Source of the DNA: Norana najaformis
Taxonomy: Eukaryota > Annelida > Clitellata > Crassiclitellata > Hormogastridae
DNA length: 64,000 bases
Assembly (NCBI GenBank): GCA_964023275.1
Contig: OZ029914.1
Coordinates: 38,354,424 to 38,418,423, forward strand
Direction of reading: 5' to 3'
Part shown: in pieces, positions 50,701 through 62,700 of the stretch
How the letters are laid out: each line of letters starts with the position of its first letter
Position numbering within the stretch: position 1 is the stretch's first letter
The notes under the pieces: generated by a model
What the model saw: only the letters and a program-made list of their open reading frames with translations
Database searches by the model: none
What the model was told of the DNA's origin: nothing
Translations under genes and position numbers: made by a program

Positions 50701-53700
50701 CCTTCATAAGCTTGCTCGACGAGCATCCTAGAATACACATCTAATGCTTTTCCCCAATATATTGCTTGACTTCCATATGCCCACTCTTGCCCCTCAGAAA
50801 AACGCTCAAATATGTTTAAGAACGAATAAATAAAGTCTCGTTACTCGTCAAAATACGGCATTTTTGGCTTTTAGCCTTGTCAATTCATGTTTCCCTTTTT
50901 CGTTTTTCTCAGCTATATCTTTTGCATACTCGATTTTCTTCAAACCCTCTTCCAAAGATTCCCTTTCCGCTTCATGATTCAATTTTTGCTGCATTAATTC
51001 TAATCTGCACCTACCTACCACAATAGGTCGTTCACGTTCTTTAAATTCATTTTCAAATCTCATTTTCTCCAAATTATGTTGCGTCTGGCCCTCGGCTGTA
51101 CACCGTTGTCCGAGCTACAACACTGCCAGGATGTTATACGCCTCTCCCGTGTGGTGGAGCTATGCTGGGCACAGGCTAGAGCTCGGCTCCAGGCTTTCAT
51201 GCGGAGACTTGTACGTCTCAGGTATCTGCCTGGGGACTCCCCAATGTCCGATGAACTCTGTGGCATAGCCGTTGCACGACTCTTTAAAGCAATCTTGAAC
51301 AACACAAACCATGTTTTACATCAGCTACTCCCGCCAGTTAAAACTCTCAGTTATTCTCTGCGGCCTCACACGCATAACCATATTATTCTTCCCGCTGATA
51401 ATTTAACGCTTAAATGTTTTAATAGTAGGATGTTATGTGCATATTACATTTTTCTTGTGCTCTTAAATACTTGTGAACCGATGTGTGAATAGCTATTGGT
51501 TAATTAAGAATATATTTACTTACTTACTTACTTACTTATTACCAAATCTCTTCAATTTGTTTCCATTTTCGCCTGTCTTTCACTTTCTTTTAATTCTTTT
51601 CCCGCTTTCAGTCGTTCTTGTTCTAATTTAACTCGTTCGTTTTTCATCTCTTTTTCACACTGTTTCCTTTCAGACATTCTTTCAGCCCTTTCTTCCCCTT
51701 GCTGTCCATGATAAATATATGTAATTCTTCCCCTTTTAAGCCAAAGCTATCTGCTGATTCTTTCAATTGTTGAGCTGTGGCCATGGCTATGATTATTGAT
51801 AAAACCAAACTACTGCTTTATAAACAATTCTAGTCCTTGATAACGTTCTCTGATTAAGCACACGTCCAACAAAACTATTCTTCGTGTATTTCTCCAATAT
51901 TCATGGTCACAACATAAGAAAGAAATGTTTTTATCTCACTCACAGGAGACAGGTAACTCGTCCGAATTGTAAAGCCATTTTTCTCAAGAAGAAAAATCAA
52001 ACTTTCATCCAGAACGTCGGCCTTTTTCTTTCCAGTTCTAGTTGTGGCTATTGAAAATGTTCTCGAAACGTCCTCTCGTATCACTCTTTTCTTTTCTTTT
52101 CTTTCGCCAAAGCACCCAGTTGCGAACTCTCGTCAGGGTGGCCAAATTATTACAAACTGCAAGTTCGAATCGTTTTAAATCCTTTATTGAAATCCAAAAA
52201 CGTGTATTTACAATCCTTCTCCGTCTCAACACACACCACTTCACACTTTCTCTTAGGTCACCGTCCTCTTCCAACTCACATATTTAAGACCCCTCTACAC
52301 TCTACGACCATTAAATATTAATTAAGACCGGTTCACACTAGAACATTTTGTGACACCGGTGCAGTGAACGAAGGACATATGTGATATGGTCTCGGTAAGA
52401 CAAAGACAGTCGTGGTTTGGTGGATGTCTGTTGCAAGGCAAAGGTTACTTTCGTTTGTTGCTATAAATATTATGATTACGTCTTTCTTTTGCTATTTATT
52501 ATTTAAAGACGTTCCGAAAGTACAGTTATTGGAAATCGTTACGGAGGTGGAACCGATGCTGTATGGCTGGATGACGTGAAATGCAATGGAACAGAAAGAA
52601 GTATAGCGCAGTGCACCCATCGGGGATGGGGCGTACACAATTGCGGCCATGGTCAAGATGTCTCGATTAAATGTGGTAAGTTTATGTCAGAACACGAACG
52701 TCTAATATATTATATGATATACAGCATATCACGCATTTTTAAAACAGGATGAAGCCCTTTACATTTCTTTTCTTGAAGAACTAATATGTAGTTTGGGATT
52801 GCATTTTTGTGATGAACTACAACTATTTATACTCTTTCTCGTTCTAATTATTAGGTCACTCAAATTAGACACACTGTCTCGATACATTTATGCCACGAAG
52901 GCATAAGTCAATAACTAGCGATTATTACCTGCATCTGTTAGTTCGAAACGATAAAATTAGATACGCACACTTATAAATGCTCAGAGGTACATTATTTGGG
53001 TCGTCAGCAAGAAGATTATAAAGACACAGGAAAAGTAGTATAGGTAAGTTTTTAGTGTAGAGTGGAACAGACTCAGCAGTAGAGTTGCAAACATTATATG
53101 GAAGAGAATTTTAAAGGACGGAAAAACATATTCAAAGTGAGCTCCGCCCAAAGACAAAACATCAAGGAGTAACGGCATAGTTAACACTTTGAAGAGAAGT
53201 CTGCTAATAGCGCTATTAGGTACAATCAAGGTAGATTCAATGGCTGAAGAAAATTTGACACAAGTGTGCTCAATGGCCGTTTTCGACAGTAGTAGGCAAT
53301 TACGAGGGGCCTGGCAAAGGTTCAGGAGCCCGATTTCGACGTTGGATGCGGCATACTATGTTCTAAAGAGCCAAAACTGTCTAGATGGCGTGATTATTAT
53401 GAGTCATTGCTCAAGCGTTCACCAACCACCAACAACATCGAGCAACAGGATGAATCTAGAGTACAGATTGAAAAACCATAGATTAACCTAGAGTTTCCCT
53501 CGCAAGCAGAGGTTGTTAATGTTCCCCGGCCTCTGAAGGGTCACAAACATCTGTGTAATGCTACAAGAGAGTGGAGAGTGTGGGTTTAGATGCACGCAGG
53601 TAAAACAAAGGGCTTGAGAGACAGAAATTATCGTAGTGGGCTGTAAAAGAAGGATTATGCTCCGTTCTTGCAGCGGGAAGGAATGCAAAAACTCGATCAT

Positions 53701-56700
53701 TGGCATAACTGTCTGTCCCAGTAACGGTCTTCGCGCGTATTGTTTTAGGGCGTGTGGAGGACCTGCTCTTGAAGCAGAGAAGACGCGAACAAAGTAGATG
53801 TACTCCAGGCAGATCCACAACAGATAGGATTTTCACCTTAAACACCCTCTAATTCATAACCGGCTCGAGTACCAATAACTATTATGGATCGCTTGCGTTG
53901 ACCTGAAGGTCGCATTTGTCTGTCGATAGGGAGGACTGACTGGCGTCTTCTTCGTAGCTGGGACCTCTCGACCAAGATTGTCGAACTCATGGGCACCTTG
54001 TATGCTGTGGCATTGATATGTGTGCGAATAGCAGGAGAAATATCTGAGTAATTAAAAGTTCGCAATGGAGAACGACATGGTGATCCGATTGTCCCAGACC
54101 TCTTTGTGGCACCAATGGACGAAATTATGGAGCCCTCGATCCATTTTGGCATGGTAATCGCCAGTCTCGGGAAAGAGATCTTCAAAAACATAGATTATGC
54201 AAATGATCTTTCGCTCCTGGCGGAAGTGGCAGAGGTTTAACTGCTGTTGCTGGAGGCCAAAGGTTTTAGTCTGGAGATCAAATGGGATAAGACCAAGATC
54301 AAAACAACTACGGATTTCCCATATGGTCAGTTGCTGTCAAAGCCTGCAGGCGACAGGTTGGAGTTTGTTGAGGCTTTTACTTACCTCGGCAGTCGGACAG
54401 TGGTCAATGATCCCAACGAACAGGAGATCAAACGTCGAATTACAATCCCCAGATCCTGCATAGTCTCCCTAAACACATCTAGCGCTCTACAACTGAGCTG
54501 AATACTAAGCTACAGCTCTAGAGAGCGCATGTACTGCCAGTTCTCCTTTACAGTTGCGGGACATGGTCGACCGCAGAGGCCATAAACAACAAACTTGATA
54601 TCTTTGATATGTGGTCTCAGAATGACCCTACAGTTTCTAAGTTTTAAAGAAAAGAGATTTCGGCAAAGATGTATATATGAACTTCTAATAATCTTAAATG
54701 CTTGTCTTTGTAGGAGAAAGTTCACGCTTTCCCCAGCAATTAATCAGTCCTTTCGGTTACCGTTCAAAGGAAGGACGATTGGAGATCTTCTATGCAGGTA
54801 TCTGGGGAACAGTGTGCGATGATCACTTTACGAATATTAGCGCAAGCGTGGCATGTGCCAGTCTCGGATTTGGGTGAGTTTCCCTGTTGGTATAAATTTG
54901 CGCTCTTAGATATATGTGGTTGAATCAACTCAGAATGTCTTATCTAACAGCCTCAATGTGAATCAGAATGGACAAGTTGGAGTATTTTCGAACTTCCAAT
55001 TCTATGATTTTGAAAATTGCAATGAAAATCATTCCTCGGGTTGATAGAAGTTCTAATGTAGAATATTGGTTGCTTTTATTTTTCAACATCGGATACTCTT
55101 TGCGGGACGATAATCAAGTTGACTATTGATGAGCGAGATTGTCAGTCTACTTTCTATAAAGTGTCATCAGCCATGCCAAAAAAGATCTCTTTGTGCTGCT
55201 TCAGTGCCTTAACAGATTGCAATACATTACAATACAACTCAAATTTTCTGATTCACCTTTGCAAAATTTAGAAATGGTCATTGAAGCCTTGCAACAGGAA
55301 CAGTCAACCCTAAGGAGATTGGAAGAAGTGAGGTTCTAGTTTACATCGAAAGATATTGTTAGTAAGAGACTCGTGAACATGAATAAACTGTACGAAATGA
55401 GGGGACCAAATAGTGTGAATGAGCGCCAGCCAAAGACGAGACGTGTTCCACACACATCATATTTTCCAGTAGATGCTGACAAGACGTTTCCAGTAGATGC
55501 TGATCGAATAGAGAGTATCGCCATTAAAAGCGTTACAGAATACAACGAGATAAATGGGATGTCAGATGATTTCCATCTGGCTTAAACAGAAGGTGTGCGA
55601 GATTGAAGCGAATGTCCTCAGACAGAGAAAACCGGTGCAGAGTACGAAGAGCAGTGTGATATGGTCTCGGTAAAACACTTAAAGAGAGAGTCGTGGAGTT
55701 TGATGCATGACAAAGGTTACTTTTGTTTGTTTTTATATGTATTATAAATGCGGCTTTCCTTTGCTATTTGTTATTTAATATCAGTTACGTCGGTGCAGTT
55801 ATTGGAAATCGTTACGGAAGTGGAACAGGTGTAATATGGCTGGATGACGTAAAATGCAATGGAACAGAAAGCAGCATTGATCAGTGCAACCATCGTGGAT
55901 GGGACGTGCACAATTGCAGCCATGGCCAAGATGTCTCGATTAGCTGTGGTAAGTGTATGTTACAACTCTAACACAACCGCTGTTACATCTTACTCCACGT
56001 GATGCTTTCATTTACAGTTCCAGTATGATAAAGATTCACTCTTGAAAAAAGTCGGAACAGACGACGGATGGCAGGTGTGATGTAATCTCGGTTAGGGAAG
56101 TAAGCGTCATAAATGGCGCATCAAAGGCGCATCAAATGTTTTCGAGAGAATAGAGTACAGTGAAATAATATAAAAAATTCAGATACAGGATTAGATTAGT
56201 GAAGTCTAGTCTTACTTGCACCCTCATACTCAATCAGGTCACATCAAACAACCCACTTTTGCCCACGATGTCGTGAATTGTGGCGTTCCACAGAGTTCTG
56301 TACTGATTGCATTACGTGTCCCTCCATTTGGTTCAGTATTTAGTGTTAGCTCTCTTGATTACCATTTTTACGACAACGACAACCAGTAATTGTTTTCATT
56401 TGACAGTTCCACGTCTATTCCTGCTCTCCAACTACTTGTTTCTGTTTTTGGTGATGTTCAGTGTTTGATGGCTAGTGAGAAACTTCTTCTGTTATTTTAT
56501 AAACCGAAAATTTGATTGTCTTGCCGTTGTTTTGTTAAGTGGCTTGCTGACAAATTGGACTGAATGCGCACGCAGTTTAGTCATATTATTAGACTCCAAC
56601 GTGTCACTTGCTAACCAAGCTTGGGTAATATGCAAAACAACTGAAATTTTTTGTACGAGATATCCGTAGAATGAGATCACTTTTGCCTCAAACTGTCTTG

Positions 56701-59700
56701 ATCTCAAAAGCAAATGCATTTGGTTTCTACTAGACTTGACTAATATAACTCACTTCTCACTGGAATTACGAAAAGAGGTCTCCATCATCTACAAATGGTT
56801 CAACACGTTCTTCCCATAACAAAGACCCCTAAATATTAGCATATTACGCCAATATTGCATACGTTACACTGATTGCAAAGAACCCAGTTTAAAATCTGCC
56901 TTTTAGTTCATAAAGCACTGCATTTATTTCAAGCGATCTATCTGTTTTATGCTTACCCGTCATCCCAGCAAATATTGCATTTGATCAATGTAAAGTGTCA
57001 CTTTTGTTGTGCCTCGTAATACGACGGTTTTGGGTTATCGAGCGCTCTTCGTAGTTGATACAAGGCTTTGGAATTCAGTTCGTTCCGTCATTTCTGTGAT
57101 GTCATTCAGGTCTAAACTTAAGAATCATCTGTTTCAACTTGCTTACCAACCATAGCCCAACTTCTGCTTTCTCTAAGTTATAGAAAATTCCACCGTACAC
57201 GACTTGGTTTCTCCAACAGATTATAATTTTGATTATGATTTCACTAGAAGCGAACTTGGATTGCTGCCTTGGGCATCATGATAACGGTGTTATAGAAGTC
57301 ATTAGATGGAATTACATTAGATCAGTCATGCGCAGTCTAAATGCGGAAATTTGGAAAAGGACAAGAAAGTCTGAAACGATGTTTTCACAAATTATAATTT
57401 CCTCTTATAAAATCGATAAAAGTTTTCTAAAACTGCCAAATGCGCATTACATATTTTCAGCAAGGATTTTCCAAGCCAATCGAAATATCATGTGAACTTA
57501 ATGTTGGCCTTTGCATACTAATAAATTTAGCCAAGAAGTGCATTTTAACAATCAATTGTAGGGATATAGGTGAATCTCTTTATTAGGATGTTCAAAAGGA
57601 ATGAATTGTTTACCGGCTGAATCGACGGTACTGCAAATAATTACTGAGTGAATAGACGCAAATTTCAGGTGTGCACTATCAACACATAAATTTATATTTT
57701 AACGAAAATCGTTTAAAGACATGTTTTCTACATATTTTTGAATATTAGTTGTGGGTTCTGGTAATTCCAAATAAGGTATTTTCATTACGTGGACTTGCGC
57801 TTCGTTGGTTCAGAAGCTATCTTGATAGCAGACAACAATAGGTGTAATGGTTCACCTTTCCAAATTAAGTCTTGGCCCATTGCTATTCTTGTTATATAAT
57901 AACGACCTCCCTTAATATATCGAAATTATTTCATTTTATACTATCTGTGGACGACATAAATGTTTTTTTTTCATCTCATAAATCGCTTAATGTTTTGATT
58001 GAGTCCACTAATAACGAACTTACATTGGTTGTTGACTGGTTTCGGTCAAACAGATTATCCTTGAATTTAAGCAAAACCAACTTCATCCTATTTTGTTCAC
58101 ACAGGAAACCAGTATCTAATATTAATATAAATATCTATATTGATAAGCAACAGATTTTACAAGTGAACTCCTGTAAATGTCTTGGTATCTATATTGACAA
58201 TCACCTAACATGGATGGGCCATATATTTCATATATGACGTAAAATTGCAAAAGCATTGGAATAACGTTCGTGTTCGTTCTGCTCTGCCCCACTATGTTCT
58301 GTTAACTTATATTACTCTTTGATTTACCCCTATTTATTATACTGTAATCTTGTATGGGCCTCTCACTACAATTCTAGGCTAAAATCTATTTTGCACCGAA
58401 TTTCAATTAGATTTGTTACTAAGAATTTGTCTGATATGAACATTGAACGTTTTTAAACTTTAACATCGAGAAATTTGACTCTATAAATAAATTCCAACTA
58501 TCAATCTTTATGTACAGGTACGAGGATAAATTACTACCTCCAGGCTCTAGTACATATTTTAAGAATTGCACTGACTGCCATTCCTATTTTATCAGATCCC
58601 AAGGTAATTACTATCACACCTTTGCCCCAACGAACACAAGGCTATTTACAATTAAATATGCGGGTCCGTCATTGTGGAACTTACTCCCTGTGAGTATATG
58701 TTCACTCCCTAATTTGCAGCTATTTAAGAAGCAGATGCGACAGTTTTTAAAAGTTTCTTGCGACTGTGCATTCAACAGTGAGTTAGATTTGTTGTTGTTT
58801 TCTATATTACCTTAGTTACTAAGGCAATTCAGCTTAGTTGAAGCTGAATATCTGTCTTTTTATTTTATTTTCTGACAGTTACTGATGTTGTGTTAATACA
58901 TAGGATAAGTTGTTTTATAGTTATGTTAATAGCCACCTCACTGCCGTTGAGTAACAGGTGACCCTAAGTATTCGGAACTTCTGTTCATTCTGGGTGTGTC
59001 TTTTGCATACCGATCAATTTTATATGCTTGTAACATGTATCGTTCTTGAATTGGGATCAATAAACGAGATGAATGAGAGAACGAATTATACATAACTTTT
59101 GATGGAAGCTTGTGCACGTATTCGGCAATTGATTGTAAGGTTGTAAAAATCTCTCTGATTTAATTAAGCCAATCGGAACGAACAAACAACAGAAGAAAAG
59201 AACGTTGGAACGAAGAAACAAAAGAACGAACCAATGATGGAAGGAACGAATGATTGATGGAAAGAATGAATGAACGAAGAAACGAAGGAACGAAGAAACG
59301 AACAAATAAATATGAACTAGTAGTCCAGTTTAAATAAACACGACTTTCTGTGTCACAAGCTCGGAGCGCACATTTTCATGTAAAAATGGCTTCATTTATC
59401 TCACTGTTTTCTTACTACATAAGTATCATCAATTACTTTAAAATGAACTACTGGATCCAGCACGACAGCGAATTTAGTAAATAGCTTCAAAAAGAGCGGT
59501 GGATGCATAAACTAGCGTATCCTTAGTTCTTCCTTAAAAGACTCGTCTCACTGGCTAGGAAAATAGACTTTACACATTTTCTTGGATTCGCATTGAACAT
59601 ATATTACGATGTTTTAACTTATTGATTAGTTTAAAAGACTACTCTTCTTTTTGGTTCTTTATTTACCCTATTGCGAAATAAATCGGATTGTAGACCGTAT

Positions 59701-62700
59701 AACCAAGTCTTTAACTTTCTGGATGAAGAATACCAAACTGCGGGAAGAAGAAAGTTGTATCTAGAAGAAGTGCGAGTGTCGACGATTACTTCACGTGGTT
59801 AGAAGGTCATCTTACCCTGTGCATGGTCAGGGTTAAACGCATCTGGAAGATCACTTTCGGAACAACCTCCCGTGTCACTGATGAAAGCATTTAAGCAAGA
59901 AACCGAAACAACATAAGATACTGACATATCCAAGAAAACGGTGTAAACTAGAAAGAATTCCCCAATTTATGTAAATGCAATTCCCCAAAGGAAACGAAAT
60001 ATCACTGCAAACAATTATTCATGAGCAGTCTTGAGATGTGTGAAAACTGAAACTATTATCTAAAAATTCTGTCATTTTTAGTCATTGATGCTGTTTTAGA
60101 ATCTATGCAAACAGTCGTAGGCTTACATACTTTACAATTCGACGTGCCCTTTATTATACAATAATCTACCCATACTTATCTTATTGCAATATTATTTGGG
60201 ACGTTAATTATCCTACTCGACTTAATAAATTAAATTTACTTCAGTAACGAGCTCCCCGAGTCATTGCATGAATATCATTCTTTTCTCATACTGGGCAATA
60301 TTTTAATAATTTGAATATTCTTAAAATTAGTCAAATTAATAGATTTCAAATCTGTGAATTTATGTACCGGTATGAACATCACCTGCATCCTTCTTCCTTC
60401 AATGGCTGCTTTGTAATTTCGTCTGAATGCCACACGTATCTTACTAAATCTGAGGATGAGTATTACTGTGAGTTTGCTCGAACTAACATCAGGATGTTTT
60501 CTATTAAATACGTAGGCTCTTCTTGACGGAATAGGCTGCCTCTGGATATTCGTAGTCTGCTCAATTTACGGTTATTTAATAAGCACATATGTATTTATGT
60601 AAATGCAATATCTACTAAAGTTAGACTAGTTAGTTATTCTGTTTGTCATTGTTTATTCTGTTCTACTGTTCTGATTCTTGCAACTGGTATTTCTCAGATT
60701 ACTCAATCACCATTACATGTTGTATCATATCACAGGTGTCTTCATTTAGCGGGATTTTATCCCTTCAAATCTGCCTTTTACTTCCTGTATCTGAGAAAAT
60801 CTGAGAAAGTATGTACTCCAAGTATGTTTGTTGTTATTAGTGGCAATAAAAATGATTGATTGACTGATTGATCTACATTCCGAATTTTTGTTCTGTTGGC
60901 ATTTTCTTGCATTTTCTTCCAGATTTTATAGTCTAGAGGACGTCAGGATTTTGTCCAACATCATTTTTTGACACCAGTTCAAGGGTTTAACAAATAACGT
61001 CATATTTAACGGGAGGACCTCCAAGATTCAAAAACCCTTAGCCATTTCAATCAATATTAAATCCATTACAATATCCGTACATTCACAAATATTTCATGGT
61101 TATGTAAACACTAGCTGTCGGGGGTCTCTTTTTTCACTCAGTGTGTATATAGGCTAATTTTCTTTAATCCAAATAAGCTTTTTCATCCTTCAGCTAGGAA
61201 CTATCAGAAATCGATTTCCAACATCCTATTTCACTCTCTCGAATAATAGCTTCTCTCCGATTAATAATCCGCCATAAGCCTCTAACTTTCCCATGTTGAA
61301 CAGCAGCCCATCGTCACTGAAAAATGATCCTTAAAAGGTAAGGTACTTAAGCTATCAGTTTCAGAACAGTCATGGAAAAAAATTGAGCCGAAATTTAACA
61401 GTTCTCGGGCTGTGTTTAGCTACTTATATAGAAAATGTTATTTGGTTAACTGATCATTTCTTTTGTGTTTTTTGCAGAATGTGGCCATAAATTCTATTTT
61501 GGATTTAGTGGAACAATTTCATCTCCAAAATATTTGGAAATGTATAGTGGTAACCTAAATTGTACCTATTCCATCGTAGTCCCTGCTGGACATAAAGCAA
61601 TTCTTAAATTTCAAGCATTCAACGTTGTGAAAAAAGAAGATTGGTTTAAAGTAAGTCTGGAATTACCTAACGAAGATATAACATTTCCTGTATGTATTTC
61701 CAACGAATGACGGCCACTTTACTGTTTTTATCAGAGCTTTTAATTCCTTACTGCTACATTTAGAAGGTAAATTAAAAATTGTAAATCCTAACTTATTAAC
61801 CCAGTGACATGCCGATATAAATACAATAATAGATAAAATTTTAGAATTTTAACACCAATTTATAAGTGCATTAAACTTATTTTACCATAAAGGCGCCCAT
61901 AATGACACGGAACGCAACTGCTTGATATTGACTCTGATCAGCCAAACGGCAGTCAGGGCCGATTTACACATCTCTTCATAGATGTCTTTCAAGTACGTAG
62001 GAGTTTTAAAATATGATTTGGGTGACAACTTTGAGATAATTCAAGTGTATCAGATACTTTTGGCTCTCTTAAGCACACCCGTCCCAGTATACGGCGGAAA
62101 GTACCTATTACTTTATAGACTGCTTTAATTCTTTTAATATATTTCGTTGATATTCAGAACAACGAATTGTTGTAAACTAATTTTAAATTCAGGGTTTAAT
62201 ACAGTAATTAGGGCTGATTCTTATAATTACTGTATTATGATTATTATGATAACTTATTGTTGACATAAATCCGCTTCTCGTGTGCATAATCAACACTTTG
62301 AATTGGGATGAGACAAAAGTGCGAAGAGGAGAAATTTATACCTAGAGGAACTTGGATTGTCACTGATATTGCTGCCCCTCGTACCAGAACAGTGTTTGAT
62401 TCTAGAGCGTTCGCTACCAAGTTCAATTTGTTCTATCAGTTCTGTGTTGTCATGCAGGTTTGAACTTACTGTTTCAACATGCTTACTCAGTTGTGATTTT
62501 CTGACCTTTAGGCATCCAACCCGGATTTTCCAATAGACTATGAATTTGAATGCGATTTTGCTTCTAGCGAATATCGATTTATGCCTAGGGCATCATGATA
62601 ACGGCGTTATTAGATTAGATTACATATTATACAAAAAACTGCTGACAGTGTTTGGCAATTGGTACATAAAATCAAACCAAACATTTGTAAGACAGACAGC

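Larger units (their letters stand above)
47799..52355 (-). mobile_element. Ty3/gypsy-like LTR retrotransposon, degraded, minus orientation
   Basis: Direct LTRs of 219 bp (47799-48017) and 217 bp (52139-52355) begin TG and end CA. A 5-bp target duplication CCGGT flanks the element (47794-47798 and 52356-52360). On the minus strand the order is gag, CCHC zinc knuckle, protease, reverse transcriptase, RNase H, which is gypsy-like up to RNase H. A polypurine tract (complement of tctccctctttc, 48021-48032) sits just inside the 3' LTR. Only about 560 bp lie between RNase H and the 3' LTR and no integrase is visible, so the element is internally deleted. The LTRs have diverged noticeably, and the frames are full of stops. 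A LINE is nested at 51075-51541. Confidence 0.9.
47053..52508 (+). other. Intron 20 (between A10 and B10)
   Basis: 5.5 kb, nearly all of it the LTR retrotransposon at 47799-52355. The flanking parts match intron 22. Confidence 0.8.
46840..55955. repeat. Tandem duplication of one SRCR module (A10-B10 and A11-B11)
   Basis: Unit 1 runs from about 46840 to 52680 and contains the LTR element; unit 2 runs from about 54650 to 55955. Exons and intron align. For example, 'cgctcttagatatatgt.gttga' occurs at 47082 and 54900, 'acagattgcaatacattac' at 47395 and 55211, 'gaatgagcgccagccaaaga' at 47599 and 55417, and 'gtgatatggtctcggtaa' at 52381 and 55656. Without the retrotransposon, unit 1 is about the same size as unit 2. 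Confidence 0.85.
55949..61477 (+). other. Intron 23 (between SRCR11 and CUB1)
   Basis: 5.5 kb with three LINE fragments (56210-57330, 57720-59080, 60146-60872) and a GAAC/GAAA-type low-complexity run (59165-59310). A sequence near 59735-59830 resembles pieces near 62300 and 63850 and may be a dispersed repeat. Nothing else recognised. Confidence 0.65.

Noticed and set aside
53488-54191. Several minus-strand frames of 94-117 codons
   Set aside because: They overlap a plus-strand LINE fragment or plain intron and match no family.
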